The notes beneath the pieces are model-generated. The model did no database searches, had not been told where the DNA came from, and worked only from the letters and a program-made list of their open reading frames with translations. This document shows, piece by piece, positions 1-8,082 of a DNA stretch of 53,570 nt. The stretch is taken from NCBI RefSeq assembly GCF_005845035.1, contig NZ_SPFO01000018.1, positions 1-53,570 on the forward strand, in the 5' to 3' direction. The position numbers were made by a program, and so were the translations under genes. Source of the stretch: Collinsella aerofaciens. GTDB taxonomy: Bacteria; Actinomycetota; Coriobacteriia; Coriobacteriales; Coriobacteriaceae. Each line of letters begins with the position of its first letter. Positions within the stretch are counted from its first letter, which is position 1.

Positions 1-77
1 TAAAGCCGTTTGTCTCCACCCGCGTAGCGGGTGGTTTAAAGCTGGCCGCTGCGCGGCCAGCAGACTAAAGTCTTGAA
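1..77 (-). mobile_element. Terminal fragment of an IS200/IS605-like element cut by the window edge
   Basis: This stretch matches the promoter-side end of the complete IS200-like element near 40013-40098. Both share the words TAAAGCCGTTTG and a hairpin with the arms CCACCCGC/GCGGGTGG (17-35 here). Both then carry a second, divergent GC hairpin (42-60 here) and a short AGACTAAAGTCT-type palindrome. Such subterminal hairpins are what a Y1 transposase recognises. No transposase codons lie inside the window; from the orientation of the complete copy, tnpA would lie to the left on the minus strand. Confidence 0.75.
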
Positions 78-78
78 C

Positions 79-107
79 AAAAAAGCTCGCCGGCTAGGCC
101 GACGAGC
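79..107 (-). terminator. Rho-independent terminator of the tRNA
   Basis: Read on the minus strand, a 10-bp GC-rich stem (85-107, arms GCTCGTCGGC/GCCGGCGAGC, loop CTA) is followed by a run of six T. It starts about 10 nt after the tRNA 3' end. Confidence 0.85.
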
Positions 108-117
108 TGCAAGTTCT

Positions 118-194
118 TGGTCGCGGGGGCAGGATTTGAACCTACGACCTCCGGGTTATGAGCCCGGCGAGCTACCAGACTGCTCCACCCCGCA
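118..194 (-). tRNA. Initiator tRNA-fMet (CAT)
   Basis: A 77-nt cloverleaf is visible with the CAT anticodon, the T-arm sequence GGTTCAAATCC and an encoded 3' CCA. The anticodon stem ends in GGG/CCC (CGGGCTCATAACCCG), the three G-C pairs diagnostic of bacterial initiator tRNA. Position 1 is U and position 72 is G, a weak pair rather than a Watson-Crick one, fitting the initiator rule of an unstable 1-72 pair. A strong terminator follows directly. Confidence 0.93.
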
Positions 195-390
195 ATGTCT
201 GGGCGCCTCATGTGCGCAAGAAAGAATATTACGCGGGAGTTCGGTAAGCGGCAAGGAAAATCTCGTAGAGCATAATTCCTTCATATTTAAACCCCTCAGC
301 CCCTATCACCGTAAACGAATCGCAGCCGAGCGCCGTCGACGGCACGTATACAATGGTGCGCGTCCTTTTATGCCGACACTGGGAGTAGAC

Positions 391-1164
391 ATGCTGCTCG
401 CTATCGATATGGGAAATACGCAGACGGCCATGGGCCTGTTTGACGGAGACGAGCTGGTGCAGTCGTGGCGCATGCCCACCGACCGCTCCTATACCGCCGA
501 CGAGATCCACGTGCGCCTGATGGGCTTCTTTAAGATGTACGACCTCTCGCTCGGCGCGGTCGACGCGATCGCCTTTGCCGGCGTGGTGCCGCAGCTCTCG
601 CGCGAATGGCACGCCGTGGCCGACCGCATTGCCGCGGACGCCATCGTCATCGGGCCGCAGACGGCCGCGGTGACCAAGCTGCGCGCGGCGCGTCCCCAAG
701 CCGTAGGCGCCGATCGCGTCGCTAACGCCGTTGCGGCCGAAACTTTCTACGGCGCGCCGGCAATCGTGGTGGACTTTGGCACCGCGACCAATATCGACGT
801 CATCGATGAGGACGGTTATTACATTGGCGGAGCGATCGCGCCGGGCATTCGCATCTCCATGGACGCGCTTGCCGCCCGTGCCGCCAAGCTCGCCAGCGTG
901 CCGCTCGAGGCGCCCGAGCACGCCATCGGCCGCGATACCGAGGAGTGCATCAAGGTCGGCGCCGTAACGGGCGCCGCTGCCATGGCCGAGGGCCTGGTCG
1001 CGCGCATGAAGCGCGAGCTGGGCCGCGAGGATGCCACCGTTATCGCCACGGGCGGTCTCGCCAGCATCGTCGCCGATTCGACCGATGCCTTCGACGTGGT
1101 CGACGGACAGCTCACCATCAAGGGTATCTGCGAAATCTACCGCCGCATGCAGGAGCTGGGATAG
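391..1164 (+). CDS. coaX: Type III pantothenate kinase
   Basis: Phosphorylates pantothenate to 4'-phosphopantothenate, the first step of CoA synthesis; the type III enzyme belongs to the ASKHA fold and needs a monovalent cation. The protein (257 aa, normal for CoaX) opens with the phosphate-binding motif DMGNTQT at residues 6-12. Mid-protein it has GADRVANA, then DFGTATNIDV, and an ATGG glycine motif near the C-terminus. The ATG at 391 is preferred because GGGAG lies 5 nt upstream; an in-frame ATG at 370 lacks a ribosome site and would add a non-conserved leader. It is monocistronic, convergent with the biotin-ligase-like gene. The 145-nt gap after the stop shows no clear terminator. Confidence 0.95.
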   Translation: MLLAIDMGNTQTAMGLFDGDELVQSWRMPTDRSYTADEIHVRLMGFFKMYDLSLGAVDAIAFAGVVPQLSREWHAVADRIAADAIVIGPQTAAVTKLRAARPQAVGADRVANAVAAETFYGAPAIVVDFGTATNIDVIDEDGYYIGGAIAPGIRISMDALAARAAKLASVPLEAPEHAIGRDTEECIKVGAVTGAAAMAEGLVARMKRELGREDATVIATGGLASIVADSTDAFDVVDGQLTIKGICEIYRRMQELG

Positions 1165-1309
1165 AGCAGGGGCTTAAGTCAAGCACGCCCGATGCCACAG
1201 TCCCCGCAAACGTTCGCCAAGCCCATTCCCCAGACAGGCGAAACCCTCCCCGGCACAGGCCGAAGAGGGCTTCGTTGTCATCGTTATCTTTGAGCGCGGG
1301 CGCCTCGCG

Positions 1310-2011
1310 TTACAGTCCGCGAATGCGCACGGCCTCGGGCGGAAACTCCTGCTCGCCGGCATCGGTCTTAATGGTCGCGCGACCCCAGATGTCCAGGCCC
1401 GCAAACACACCGACCGCAAGCGGCAAGCCGTTGGGCGACACCGCCGCAACTTGGCGGCCCAGCAGCGGCACCATGTCGAAGTACTCGCCCAACACGGGGG
1501 CCAGCGGACCGGCAGCGCCCTGCGGCGTGTTGGCAACAACCGCCCAGGTGTCCACACGGGTCAGCACGGCGGCGGCCAACTCCTCGACCAGCGCTTCGTC
1601 AGCCACGTCCACACCAAGCTCGCTCAGCGCCGAACGCTCAATATCCACCGTCACGGCACCGAACATGCCTGCGGCACCGGCGCCACCGTTGACGGAGACG
1701 CGTGCAAACGACGTCTCAAACGCAGGCGCACCGCACACGATATCGCTCGGCCACTGGATACCCACCTTACCGGCAAGGCCCAACCCCGGCGTCGAAGCCG
1801 TGCCCACGAGCGCGTCCATCATGCCCATCGCGGCCACAAACGGCAGGCCGTGGAAGGCATGCATGTTCACATCCGGGCGCACGACCAGCGAAAACGTCAA
1901 CGACGCCTCGCCCGCGCTCCAAGCGCACCAGCCCGCGGACGCACCCTCACGGCCCGCGTCACGCGCGGCGTCGAGCTCGGTACCGGCGGCAACAGCATTC
2001 ATCTCGATCAT
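1310..2011 (-). CDS. Biotin-protein-ligase-like protein, catalytic motifs degenerate
   Basis: This 233-aa protein resembles the catalytic and C-terminal domains of BirA-type biotin protein ligases. It has LTFSLVVRP (as in the family's SLVLRP strand), QWPSDI at the place of KWPND, a long helical middle, and a C-terminal strand set G-A-T-I-K-T-D-A-G-E like the BPL C-domain. The GRGR biotinyl-AMP loop and the lysine of the KxxG motif are missing, and there is no N-terminal DNA-binding domain. It may therefore be an inactive or repurposed lipoyl/biotin-ligase fold protein. Its ATG directly follows the TAG of folP-folK, so it is probably translationally coupled. An internal ATG at 2002 is an alternative start. 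The fold assignment is moderately sure; the function is not known. Confidence 0.6.
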   Translation of the reverse strand: MIEMNAVAAGTELDAARDAGREGASAGWCAWSAGEASLTFSLVVRPDVNMHAFHGLPFVAAMGMMDALVGTASTPGLGLAGKVGIQWPSDIVCGAPAFETSFARVSVNGGAGAAGMFGAVTVDIERSALSELGVDVADEALVEELAAAVLTRVDTWAVVANTPQGAAGPLAPVLGEYFDMVPLLGRQVAAVSPNGLPLAVGVFAGLDIWGRATIKTDAGEQEFPPEAVRIRGL

Positions 2012-3754
2012 CTACATACGCCCCAATTCGCCCACGATATGGCCCACGCGGTCCTCGGGCTCCTTGACCTCGACGCCGTTGTAGCGGAAGAACCGCGCCG
2101 GGTCGTGCATCAAGTCCTCAAGCGGCACCAGCACAAAATCGCGCTCGCCGATCAGTGGATGCGGCAGGCGCAGCTTTTTGCCGCCGTGGGTCTCGCCGTC
2201 CATCCACAGCAGGTCCAGGTCGATGGTGCGCGGACCGTTGGCCTTGGCCTTTTTGGAGCGGTCGCGCCCCAGCTCGGCCTCGATCTTCATGAGCTCGTCG
2301 AGCAGCACCAACGGCGCCAGCTCGGTCTTGATCTCGATGACGGCGTTGGCAAACGCGTCCTGGCGCGTCTCGTAGGCAGGCTCGCTCTCGTAGATCTTGG
2401 AGGAGTTGGACACGCAGGTGAGTGGAATCTCGGCGATCATCTCGCGTGCGGCGCGGATGTTGTCGCAGCGATGCCCCAGGTTGGAGCCCACGGCCACAAA
2501 CGCGCGGCGCGGCTGTGGCTTGGCAACCGCCCAGTAGCCGTTCAGGAACTGCGCAAAACCCGCGGCGTCGTGCACGCGCACGATGTTGGCACCGGCCTGG
2601 ATGGCGCCCAGGCACACGCCAAACGTAGCGGCATCGCGCTCGGCGGCCTCGGTCACGCCCGAGACGGCGCCCACAAAGCGCTTGCGCGACACGGCGCACA
2701 TGAGCGGATAGCCCAGTGACGCCATCTTGGCAGTCTCGCGCTGGATGACGATGTCTTCGTTAGCCGACTTACCAAAGCCCGGGCCAGGATCGATGCAGAT
2801 GCGGTCGCGCGACACGCCGGCATGGATGAGCGTGCGGGCCTGGTCGGACAGAAAGCCCATAACGCGGCGCATGATGGGCGCCGAATCGGGCAGGGTGAAG
2901 CGGCGGAGCTGCGAGGTGGGCACGTAGGCTTCCTCGCGGCGGGCGCTGCGGCGCATCATGGCGGCCAGGCGGTCATTGGACTCCGATGCGGCCTCGGTGG
3001 CTGCGGGCGCGGCCCCGGGCGCGGGCGCGACGGTCTCGGCGGCAGTAGCCTGCTCGGCGGCCGGCGTCTCCTGCTCGCTTGAAGGCTCGGACGTGGGCTC
3101 CGGTTCGCCAAACGGCAACGAGGGCTGCACCACGCCGCCCGGAAGCTTGGCCTCCGGCTTAGGCTCGCCTAGCAACTTGCCGCGACGGCGGCGAGCCGGC
3201 TTCTCGGCCTCACGCGCGGCCTCGGCAGCCGCCTCGCGCGCCTTCTCGGCAACAAACGCCGCTGCCGAGGTATCGAGCTGCACCGTTGCGTGCGTGCGTG
3301 CGGGCGCGGCGACCTCGCCGGCATGCATCACGATGACGCCGCAAGTGCTCGTCTTAACAAACTCGACCATCTTGGGATCGGTGAAGCCGGTCACGTCGTT
3401 GACGATCGAGGCGCCGCAGCGCACGGCCGCCTTGGCAACCGCCACATGACGCGTGTCGATCGAGACGATGGCGCCCTCCTTGGCCAGCGCGCGCACCACG
3501 GGCAGCACGCGGCGAGCTTCCTCGTCGGGGTTGACCGGGGTAAAACCAGGGCGCGTGGACTCACCGCCCACGTCGATGATGTCGGCGCCGGCATCGAGCA
3601 TCGCCAGGCCGTACTCGATAGCGGCATCGGGGTCGAAGTGCTCCCCGCCGTCGCTAAACGAATCGGGCGTCACGTTGAGGACGCCCATGATGCGCGGACG
3701 GTCAAAGCTGAGCTCGTACTTTCCGCACCGCCATGTCTTGCTGTCGTTCGCCAT
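2012..3754 (-). CDS. folP-folK: Fused dihydropteroate synthase / HPPK (FolP-FolK)
   Basis: A 580-aa bifunctional folate enzyme. FolP joins 4-aminobenzoate to the pterin diphosphate; FolK pyrophosphorylates 6-hydroxymethyl-dihydropterin. FolP motifs: MGVLNVTPDSFSDGG (23-37), DVGGESTRPG (61-70), SIDT, VNDVTG (118-123), DPGPGFGKS (322-330), SRKRF (356-360) and RVHD (393-396). FolK starts near 417 with FVAVGSNLG and carries GPRTIDLDLLW and the PHP motif near the end. Between MHA (143-145) and about residue 291 sits a roughly 145-residue Ala/Glu/Pro-rich, partly basic insertion that is not part of a normal DHPS barrel. The ATG at 3754 is chosen because AGGAGG lies 6 nt upstream; the ATG at 3760 abuts it. 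No folB lies nearby. Confidence 0.93.
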   Translation of the reverse strand: MANDSKTWRCGKYELSFDRPRIMGVLNVTPDSFSDGGEHFDPDAAIEYGLAMLDAGADIIDVGGESTRPGFTPVNPDEEARRVLPVVRALAKEGAIVSIDTRHVAVAKAAVRCGASIVNDVTGFTDPKMVEFVKTSTCGVIVMHAGEVAAPARTHATVQLDTSAAAFVAEKAREAAAEAAREAEKPARRRRGKLLGEPKPEAKLPGGVVQPSLPFGEPEPTSEPSSEQETPAAEQATAAETVAPAPGAAPAATEAASESNDRLAAMMRRSARREEAYVPTSQLRRFTLPDSAPIMRRVMGFLSDQARTLIHAGVSRDRICIDPGPGFGKSANEDIVIQRETAKMASLGYPLMCAVSRKRFVGAVSGVTEAAERDAATFGVCLGAIQAGANIVRVHDAAGFAQFLNGYWAVAKPQPRRAFVAVGSNLGHRCDNIRAAREMIAEIPLTCVSNSSKIYESEPAYETRQDAFANAVIEIKTELAPLVLLDELMKIEAELGRDRSKKAKANGPRTIDLDLLWMDGETHGGKKLRLPHPLIGERDFVLVPLEDLMHDPARFFRYNGVEVKEPEDRVGHIVGELGRM

Positions 3755-3776
3755 GAACATCCTCCTAAAATACCCA

Positions 3777-3804
3777 CGCCGCCGAGCTTGGGGAGCTGGC
3801 GGCG
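3777..3804 (-). terminator. Hairpin between the sirtuin gene and folP-folK
   Basis: The arms CGCCGCC/GGCGGCG plus an inner AGCT pairing form a GC-rich hairpin. On the minus strand it is followed after a few bases by TATTTT, so it could end the sirtuin transcript or attenuate entry into folP-folK. Confidence 0.45.
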
Positions 3805-3849
3805 GGGTCGCTTTGCACTCAGTCTTTCTATTGTATCCGCGCGCGCGGG

Positions 3850-4602
3850 CTAGAACGCAAACGCGGCCGCGATGTCGCAAGAAATCAGCAGGTCGGCATT
3901 TGCATCCTGATCGGTGGGAGCAAGATTGCAAATGGCCAGCGTATCGCCGGTAAAGTATCGCGTGAGGCCTGCCGCCGGATACACCACGAGCGAGGTCCCG
4001 CCCACAATGAGGGCGTCGGCAGCGGCGATGGCGGCGACGGCGCCGGTCAGCACATGCTCGTCGAGCGGCTCTTCGTAGAGCACTACATCGGGCTTGATGC
4101 GACCGCCGCACGCGGGGCACGCGGGCACGCCTGCGGCATCTTCGTGCTCGCGCGAGCAAATCCACTCGGCGCTATAGACCGCGCCGCACGACTGGCAAAT
4201 GTTGCGATGGACCGATCCGTGCAGCTCGAACACGCGCTGTGAGCCGGCCATCTGATGCAGGCCGTCGATATTTTGCGTCACTACGGCGTCGAGCTTGCCG
4301 GCGCGCTCCAGCTCGGCCAGCTTGGTGTGGCAGCGGTTGGGCTTAGCGTTAAGCGCGATCATCTTGGTGCGGTAAAAGTCGAAGAACTCCGCAGGATGCG
4401 CCTCGTAAAAGCTATGCGACAACATGGTCTCGGGCGGGTAGGCAAACCGCTGGTGATACAGGCCGTCCACGCTGCGGAAATCGGGGATGCCACTTGCCGT
4501 GGAAACACCAGCGCCGCCAAAGAAGACCACGCGCTTGTGGGTGTCAAACAGATCCGCCAGCGCGGCGGAGGCCTGCCTGGGGTCCGATATTGCCTGCGTC
4601 AT
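3850..4602 (-). CDS. cobB: Sir2-family NAD-dependent protein deacylase
   Basis: A sirtuin of 250 aa that removes acyl groups from lysine using NAD. The Rossmann motif GAGVS is at 30-34, GIPDFR at 38-43, TQNID at 109-113 and the catalytic His at 128 in ELHGS. The structural zinc is held by C136, C139, C162 and C165. The helical stretch after GIPDFR (HSFYEAHPAEFFDFYR) resembles bacterial class U deacetylases more than desuccinylating class III CobB; this is inference. GGAGG lies 7 nt before the ATG. It is divergent from exonuclease III across a 135-nt gap. Confidence 0.92.
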   Translation of the reverse strand: MTQAISDPRQASAALADLFDTHKRVVFFGGAGVSTASGIPDFRSVDGLYHQRFAYPPETMLSHSFYEAHPAEFFDFYRTKMIALNAKPNRCHTKLAELERAGKLDAVVTQNIDGLHQMAGSQRVFELHGSVHRNICQSCGAVYSAEWICSREHEDAAGVPACPACGGRIKPDVVLYEEPLDEHVLTGAVAAIAAADALIVGGTSLVVYPAAGLTRYFTGDTLAICNLAPTDQDANADLLISCDIAAAFAF

Positions 4603-4737
4603 ATGAGTCCTCCGTCCTTGTTAGTCGGGCAGCGTTGGGCGACGTCCCAGCATGCGTCCTTTAAGTCAGCATGCGCGGAGCCCACCCCGCCCCTGTTGCG
4701 CTAATCTTAAGCCTGCCAACCCCGTCGAAAGGACACC

Positions 4738-5556
4738 ATGCCTCAGACTTACACCTTTGCCTCGTGGAACGTCAACGGCCTGCGCGCCGTGCTCAAAAAG
4801 GACCCGAGCTTTATCCAGATCGCGCAAGAACTCGACGTCGATATCCTGGCGCTGCAAGAGACCAAGTTGCAAGAAGGCCAGGTCGATATTGACCTGCCCG
4901 GCTATCACCAAACCTGGAGCTACGCCGAGCGTAAAGGCTATTCGGGCACTGCGGTCTTTAGCCGCCAGGAACCGCTGCGCGTGCTGCACGCCGACGCGCT
5001 GCTACCCTACGCCGGCGAGGGCGAGGCGGCCGAGCTCGTCGCCCAAGCCGCAACCGAGGGCCGCGTCTGCGCGCTGGAGTTCGACAAGTTCTGGTTTGTG
5101 GATGTCTACACTCCCAACGCGCAAAACGAACTCGCCCGCATCGACGTGCGCATGGCCTGGGACGATGCCTACCGCGGCTTTTTGAACGCGCTCGAGCGCG
5201 AGACCGGCAAGCCCGTCGTAACCTGCGGCGACTTTAACGTGGCGCACGAGGAGATCGACCTTAAGAACCCCAAGTCCAACCGCGGCAACGCCGGCTTTTC
5301 GGACGAGGAGCGCGGCAAGTTCACCGAGCTGCTCAACGCCGGGTTTACCGATACCTGGCGCGCGGCAAACCCCGACGTCGGGGGCGTCTACAGCTGGTGG
5401 AGCTACCGCTTTAATGCCCGCAAGAACAACGCCGGCTGGCGCATCGATTATTTCCTGGTGAGCGACGCAATCGCCGGCAATGTGTGCGACGCCGGTATCC
5501 GCGACGACATCTTCGGCAGCGACCACTGCCCCGTCACCCTCACGCTAGAGCTCTAG
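4738..5556 (+). CDS. xth: Exodeoxyribonuclease III / AP endonuclease
   Basis: A 272-aa member of the exonuclease III (EEP) family that cleaves DNA at abasic sites and trims 3' ends in base-excision repair. It shows SWNVNGLRA at 8-16, the metal-binding glutamate in LQETKL (about 40-45), DVYTPNA, GDFNVAHEEIDL, the aromatic YSWWSYR near 220 and SDHCPVTL at the C-terminus. The ribosome site GAAAGGA precedes the ATG. It is convergent with the ECF operon; two small inverted repeats follow the stop. Confidence 0.95.
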   Translation: MPQTYTFASWNVNGLRAVLKKDPSFIQIAQELDVDILALQETKLQEGQVDIDLPGYHQTWSYAERKGYSGTAVFSRQEPLRVLHADALLPYAGEGEAAELVAQAATEGRVCALEFDKFWFVDVYTPNAQNELARIDVRMAWDDAYRGFLNALERETGKPVVTCGDFNVAHEEIDLKNPKSNRGNAGFSDEERGKFTELLNAGFTDTWRAANPDVGGVYSWWSYRFNARKNNAGWRIDYFLVSDAIAGNVCDAGIRDDIFGSDHCPVTLTLEL

Positions 5557-5566
5557 CCCCAAGTAA

Positions 5567-5587
5567 TTCCTCTAGGGGACAGAGGAA
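5567..5587. repeat. Small palindrome with GGGGAC core
   Basis: The arms TTCCTCT/AGAGGAA enclose AGGGGAC. It sits just after the xth stop, in a convergent junction. It is a possible member of the GGGACA palindrome family seen at several other operon ends in this window. Confidence 0.45.
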
Positions 5588-5620
5588 AACAGATCATGTG
5601 ACCCCTCTCCCACTATAAGG

Positions 5621-5681
5621 TGCGGTGGATTAGTTCCTGTTTGGGCAGCAAATAGCCAAAAACGAGAACTATTCCACCGCA
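5621..5681. repeat. Imperfect long inverted repeat at the xth/ecf junction
   Basis: The arms TGCGGTGGA/TCCACCGCA and, further in, TAGTTC/GAACTA are separated by about 30 nt. The two inner mismatches are bulges. No U-run follows on either strand, so a simple terminator is not evident. The surrounding intergenic stretch 5557-5720 holds nothing else recognisable. Confidence 0.55.
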
Positions 5682-5720
5682 AGTTCGTGAGGGAACGCGA
5701 AATGCCTTACAGTAAATGCC

Positions 5721-6434
5721 CTACAGTCCGTATTTCACGACGACACGGTTAATGCGACGGCACCAAGGCTTGTACAAGGCGGCCAAAAACACGCAGGTCG
5801 CAAGGCCGTGCGTAATATCGAACGGCACTGCCGTGGCAAGACGAGCCACGGCACCCGCCCACGTGAGCGGCTGCACAAAACCGATGATGTCATAGGCGTT
5901 GATCACCACGCCGTACAGCAAACCCGAAGCAAAGCCGTAGGTCAGTAGCGCCGGCATGCGCACGGTGCCATCGGCGCGGTCGAATGCACCCGTATACGCC
6001 AGCGCACCGCCAACGTATCCCACGAGCCCCCAAGCATACATCTGCCACGGCGTCCACATGCCCTGCCCAAAAAAGAAATTGCTGGTCAGCGCTGCCAACG
6101 CGCCGACCATAAAACCATTGCGACGGCCAAGTGTCGCACCCGCGATAATGGCGATGGCGCTCACGGGCTTAAAGTCGGGAATGGGGCCAAACAGGATGCG
6201 CCCCGCCGCGGCCAGCGCCGCCAGCACCAGCGTGGGCATGATTTGGCGCAGGCCTGGACGTGATGTCTCATAGCCCGCAAAGAACAGTGCGAGCACGAGT
6301 GCCACAACAACCAGCATGGCAAGCGCCGCCTGCTCAATGCCCGCCAGTAACGCCGCAGTCATCACTGCCGGCACCGCCAGGAGCAGCGGAATCTCCATTT
6401 TTGTGAGTAGGCGCGAGGCGCGATGATCCGTCAT
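5721..6434 (-). CDS. ECF transporter S component (substrate-binding membrane protein), substrate unknown
   Basis: An integral membrane protein of 237 aa with about six hydrophobic segments. The central stretch NFFFGQGMWTPWQMYAWG and the preceding AIAIIAGATLG are typical of S components of energy-coupling factor importers, which capture a vitamin or cofactor and topple in the membrane to deliver it. The ATG at 6434 overlaps the end of the ATPase gene and is preferred; an upstream ATG at 6467 would overlap further. It is the last gene of the ecfT-ecfAA-S operon. No riboswitch or biosynthetic neighbour reveals the substrate. Confidence 0.82.
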   Translation of the reverse strand: MTDHRASRLLTKMEIPLLLAVPAVMTAALLAGIEQAALAMLVVVALVLALFFAGYETSRPGLRQIMPTLVLAALAAAGRILFGPIPDFKPVSAIAIIAGATLGRRNGFMVGALAALTSNFFFGQGMWTPWQMYAWGLVGYVGGALAYTGAFDRADGTVRMPALLTYGFASGLLYGVVINAYDIIGFVQPLTWAGAVARLATAVPFDITHGLATCVFLAALYKPWCRRINRVVVKYGL

Positions 6435-6438
6435 CCCA

Positions 6439-8082
6439 TCACGCCCTGTAGAACACGTTGTCGGCAAAGAAATCTGCCGGGGGCTCCATGCAGGCGATCT
6501 CGCCGTCGAACATCATGGCGACGTCGTCGGACACCTGCTCGGCAAAGTCCAAGTCGTGCGCGGCCATGATGACGGTGCCGCCGGCCTGCGCATGCTCGCG
6601 CAGGGCCCGGGCGATAATGCAGCGACTTGCCAGATCAAGGCCCTTGGTGGGCTCATCAAGCAGCAGCAGCTCCGGACCAATCAACAGCAGCTTTGCCAAC
6701 GCAAGCAGCTGGCGCTGACCGCCCGAAAGATCGTACGGGTGACGCGCCTCCAAGCCGTCCAGTCCCAGTTGCGCCGCACGCTCCCGCGCCAAGTTCTCGT
6801 CATATCCGCAGGTCGAAGCCCATTCCATCAGCTCGTCACGCACCGTTTCGGCGACCAGCAATGCCTTGGGATTCTGTGGCAGCAGTGCCGCCGAGGCCGT
6901 CCCACGCACCATGCGGCCACGCTGCAGCTTAGCCGTCTTGGCCAGCACCGAGAGCATCGTCGACTTGCCGCAGCCGTTTCCGCCCACGACCGCATGCACC
7001 GCGCCGGCTGAAAACGTCACATCGAGCCCGCGCAGCACCCAACCGCCCGCGCGATCGTAGCGAAACCAGCCTTCCGACAGGGTGGTAGCCGACCCGCCGT
7101 GCATTTTTTGGAGTATTCTGCTTCCATCCGTGCGCGGGAAGGCTTCCGAGCCGTTCTTGAGCGACGTTTGCGCCACAAATTCGGACGATTTGTCCAATTC
7201 CGAACTTTTTTTCGCACTCGATACGTCCCTGGGCGGCTCGAGAGAGCCCAAATTGTCCTCACGCCTGCTGAATACTCCGTTTTTTACACATCGGATGGCA
7301 CCCCACCCCAACATGTCATCGGAAAACAGCGATTCTCGGCGTCCCAAAGGAGCCATATCCGCCACGTCGCGCACGCGACCGTCCTCAATCCGGTACGCAC
7401 ACGTCGCATACTCGAGCATCGGCCGCGGTTGATGCGTAGCCACAACAACCGTGCAGCCCAGCTCACGGTTCACGCGAAACAGCGCGTGCAGAAAATTCTT
7501 CTCGGCAACGGGATCGAGCTGAGACGTGGGCTCGTCGAGTAGCAGCACACGCGGACGCAGCGCCAAGACGGCGGCAAGCGACAGCAGCTGCTTGCGGCCA
7601 CCCGAAAGCGTATCGGTATCACGATGAAGCCAGTCCTCCAGACCAAAGAAATAGCTGGTCTCGGCAACACGGCGGCGCATCTCGTCGCGCGACACACCCA
7701 GATTCTCTAGGCCAAACGCCATCTCGTGCCACACAGTCTCGCACACAATCTGGTTCTCGGGATCCTGGAACACGTAGCCCACGCGCTCCGCAGACGCGCG
7801 CACGTCCATGTCGGCAACGTTCTCGCCCAGCACGCGCGCATCGCCAGTGCGCTCGCCCGCCGGAGCGATCTCGGGCTTGAGAAGCGACAGCAGCGTCGAC
7901 TTGCCCGACCCGGTACCACCCACCAGCAGCGCAAATGCACCTTGGGGAACAGACCAGTCGAGCCCCTCGAGCACCGCAGCATCAGCCCCGGGGTAGGTAA
8001 AGCTCAGGCCCCGTACCTCAATCGCAGGCACATCGGAGCCGCACGCCCCGCCCGTTACCGAGCAGCTATCCAACCGAGCCAT
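6439..8082 (-). CDS. Fused double ATPase of an ECF transporter (EcfA-EcfA')
   Basis: 547 aa with two ABC ATPase domains in one chain. Domain 1 (about 20-240) has Walker A GGTGSGKST, signature LSGGRKQ, Walker B VLLLDEPTSQLDP and the switch TH. Domain 2 (about 335-547) has GGNGCGKST, LSGGQRQ, LLLLDEPTKGLD and AAHD. They energise the EcfT/S membrane module. The ATG overlaps the ecfT stop as TGATG. The linker, about 90 residues, is Ser/Lys/Glu-rich and low in conservation; its DNA is AT-richer than the flanks and carries an inverted repeat (see 7099-7289), suggesting an element inserted between two formerly joined domains. Confidence 0.93.
   Translation of the reverse strand: MARLDSCSVTGGACGSDVPAIEVRGLSFTYPGADAAVLEGLDWSVPQGAFALLVGGTGSGKSTLLSLLKPEIAPAGERTGDARVLGENVADMDVRASAERVGYVFQDPENQIVCETVWHEMAFGLENLGVSRDEMRRRVAETSYFFGLEDWLHRDTDTLSGGRKQLLSLAAVLALRPRVLLLDEPTSQLDPVAEKNFLHALFRVNRELGCTVVVATHQPRPMLEYATCAYRIEDGRVRDVADMAPLGRRESLFSDDMLGWGAIRCVKNGVFSRREDNLGSLEPPRDVSSAKKSSELDKSSEFVAQTSLKNGSEAFPRTDGSRILQKMHGGSATTLSEGWFRYDRAGGWVLRGLDVTFSAGAVHAVVGGNGCGKSTMLSVLAKTAKLQRGRMVRGTASAALLPQNPKALLVAETVRDELMEWASTCGYDENLARERAAQLGLDGLEARHPYDLSGGQRQLLALAKLLLIGPELLLLDEPTKGLDLASRCIIARALREHAQAGGTVIMAAHDLDFAEQVSDDVAMMFDGEIACMEPPADFFADNVFYRA
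7099..7289. repeat. In-frame palindromic insertion element inside the fused ecfA gene
   Basis: The 191-bp segment begins with GTGCA, a T-run and GGAGTATTCTGC. It ends with the near reverse complement GCTGAATACTCC, a T-run and ACAC, giving 23-bp imperfect terminal inverted repeats. It is visibly AT-richer than the gene around it. It encodes most of the linker between the two ATPase domains, without stop codons in the used frame. It resembles in concept the Rickettsia palindromic elements, which insert in frame into genes; homology to them is not claimed. Confidence 0.55.

Noticed and set aside
1165..1309. Terminator or gene between coaX and the biotin-ligase-like gene
   Set aside because: Only weak GC pairings are visible and no frame looks coding, so nothing is called there.
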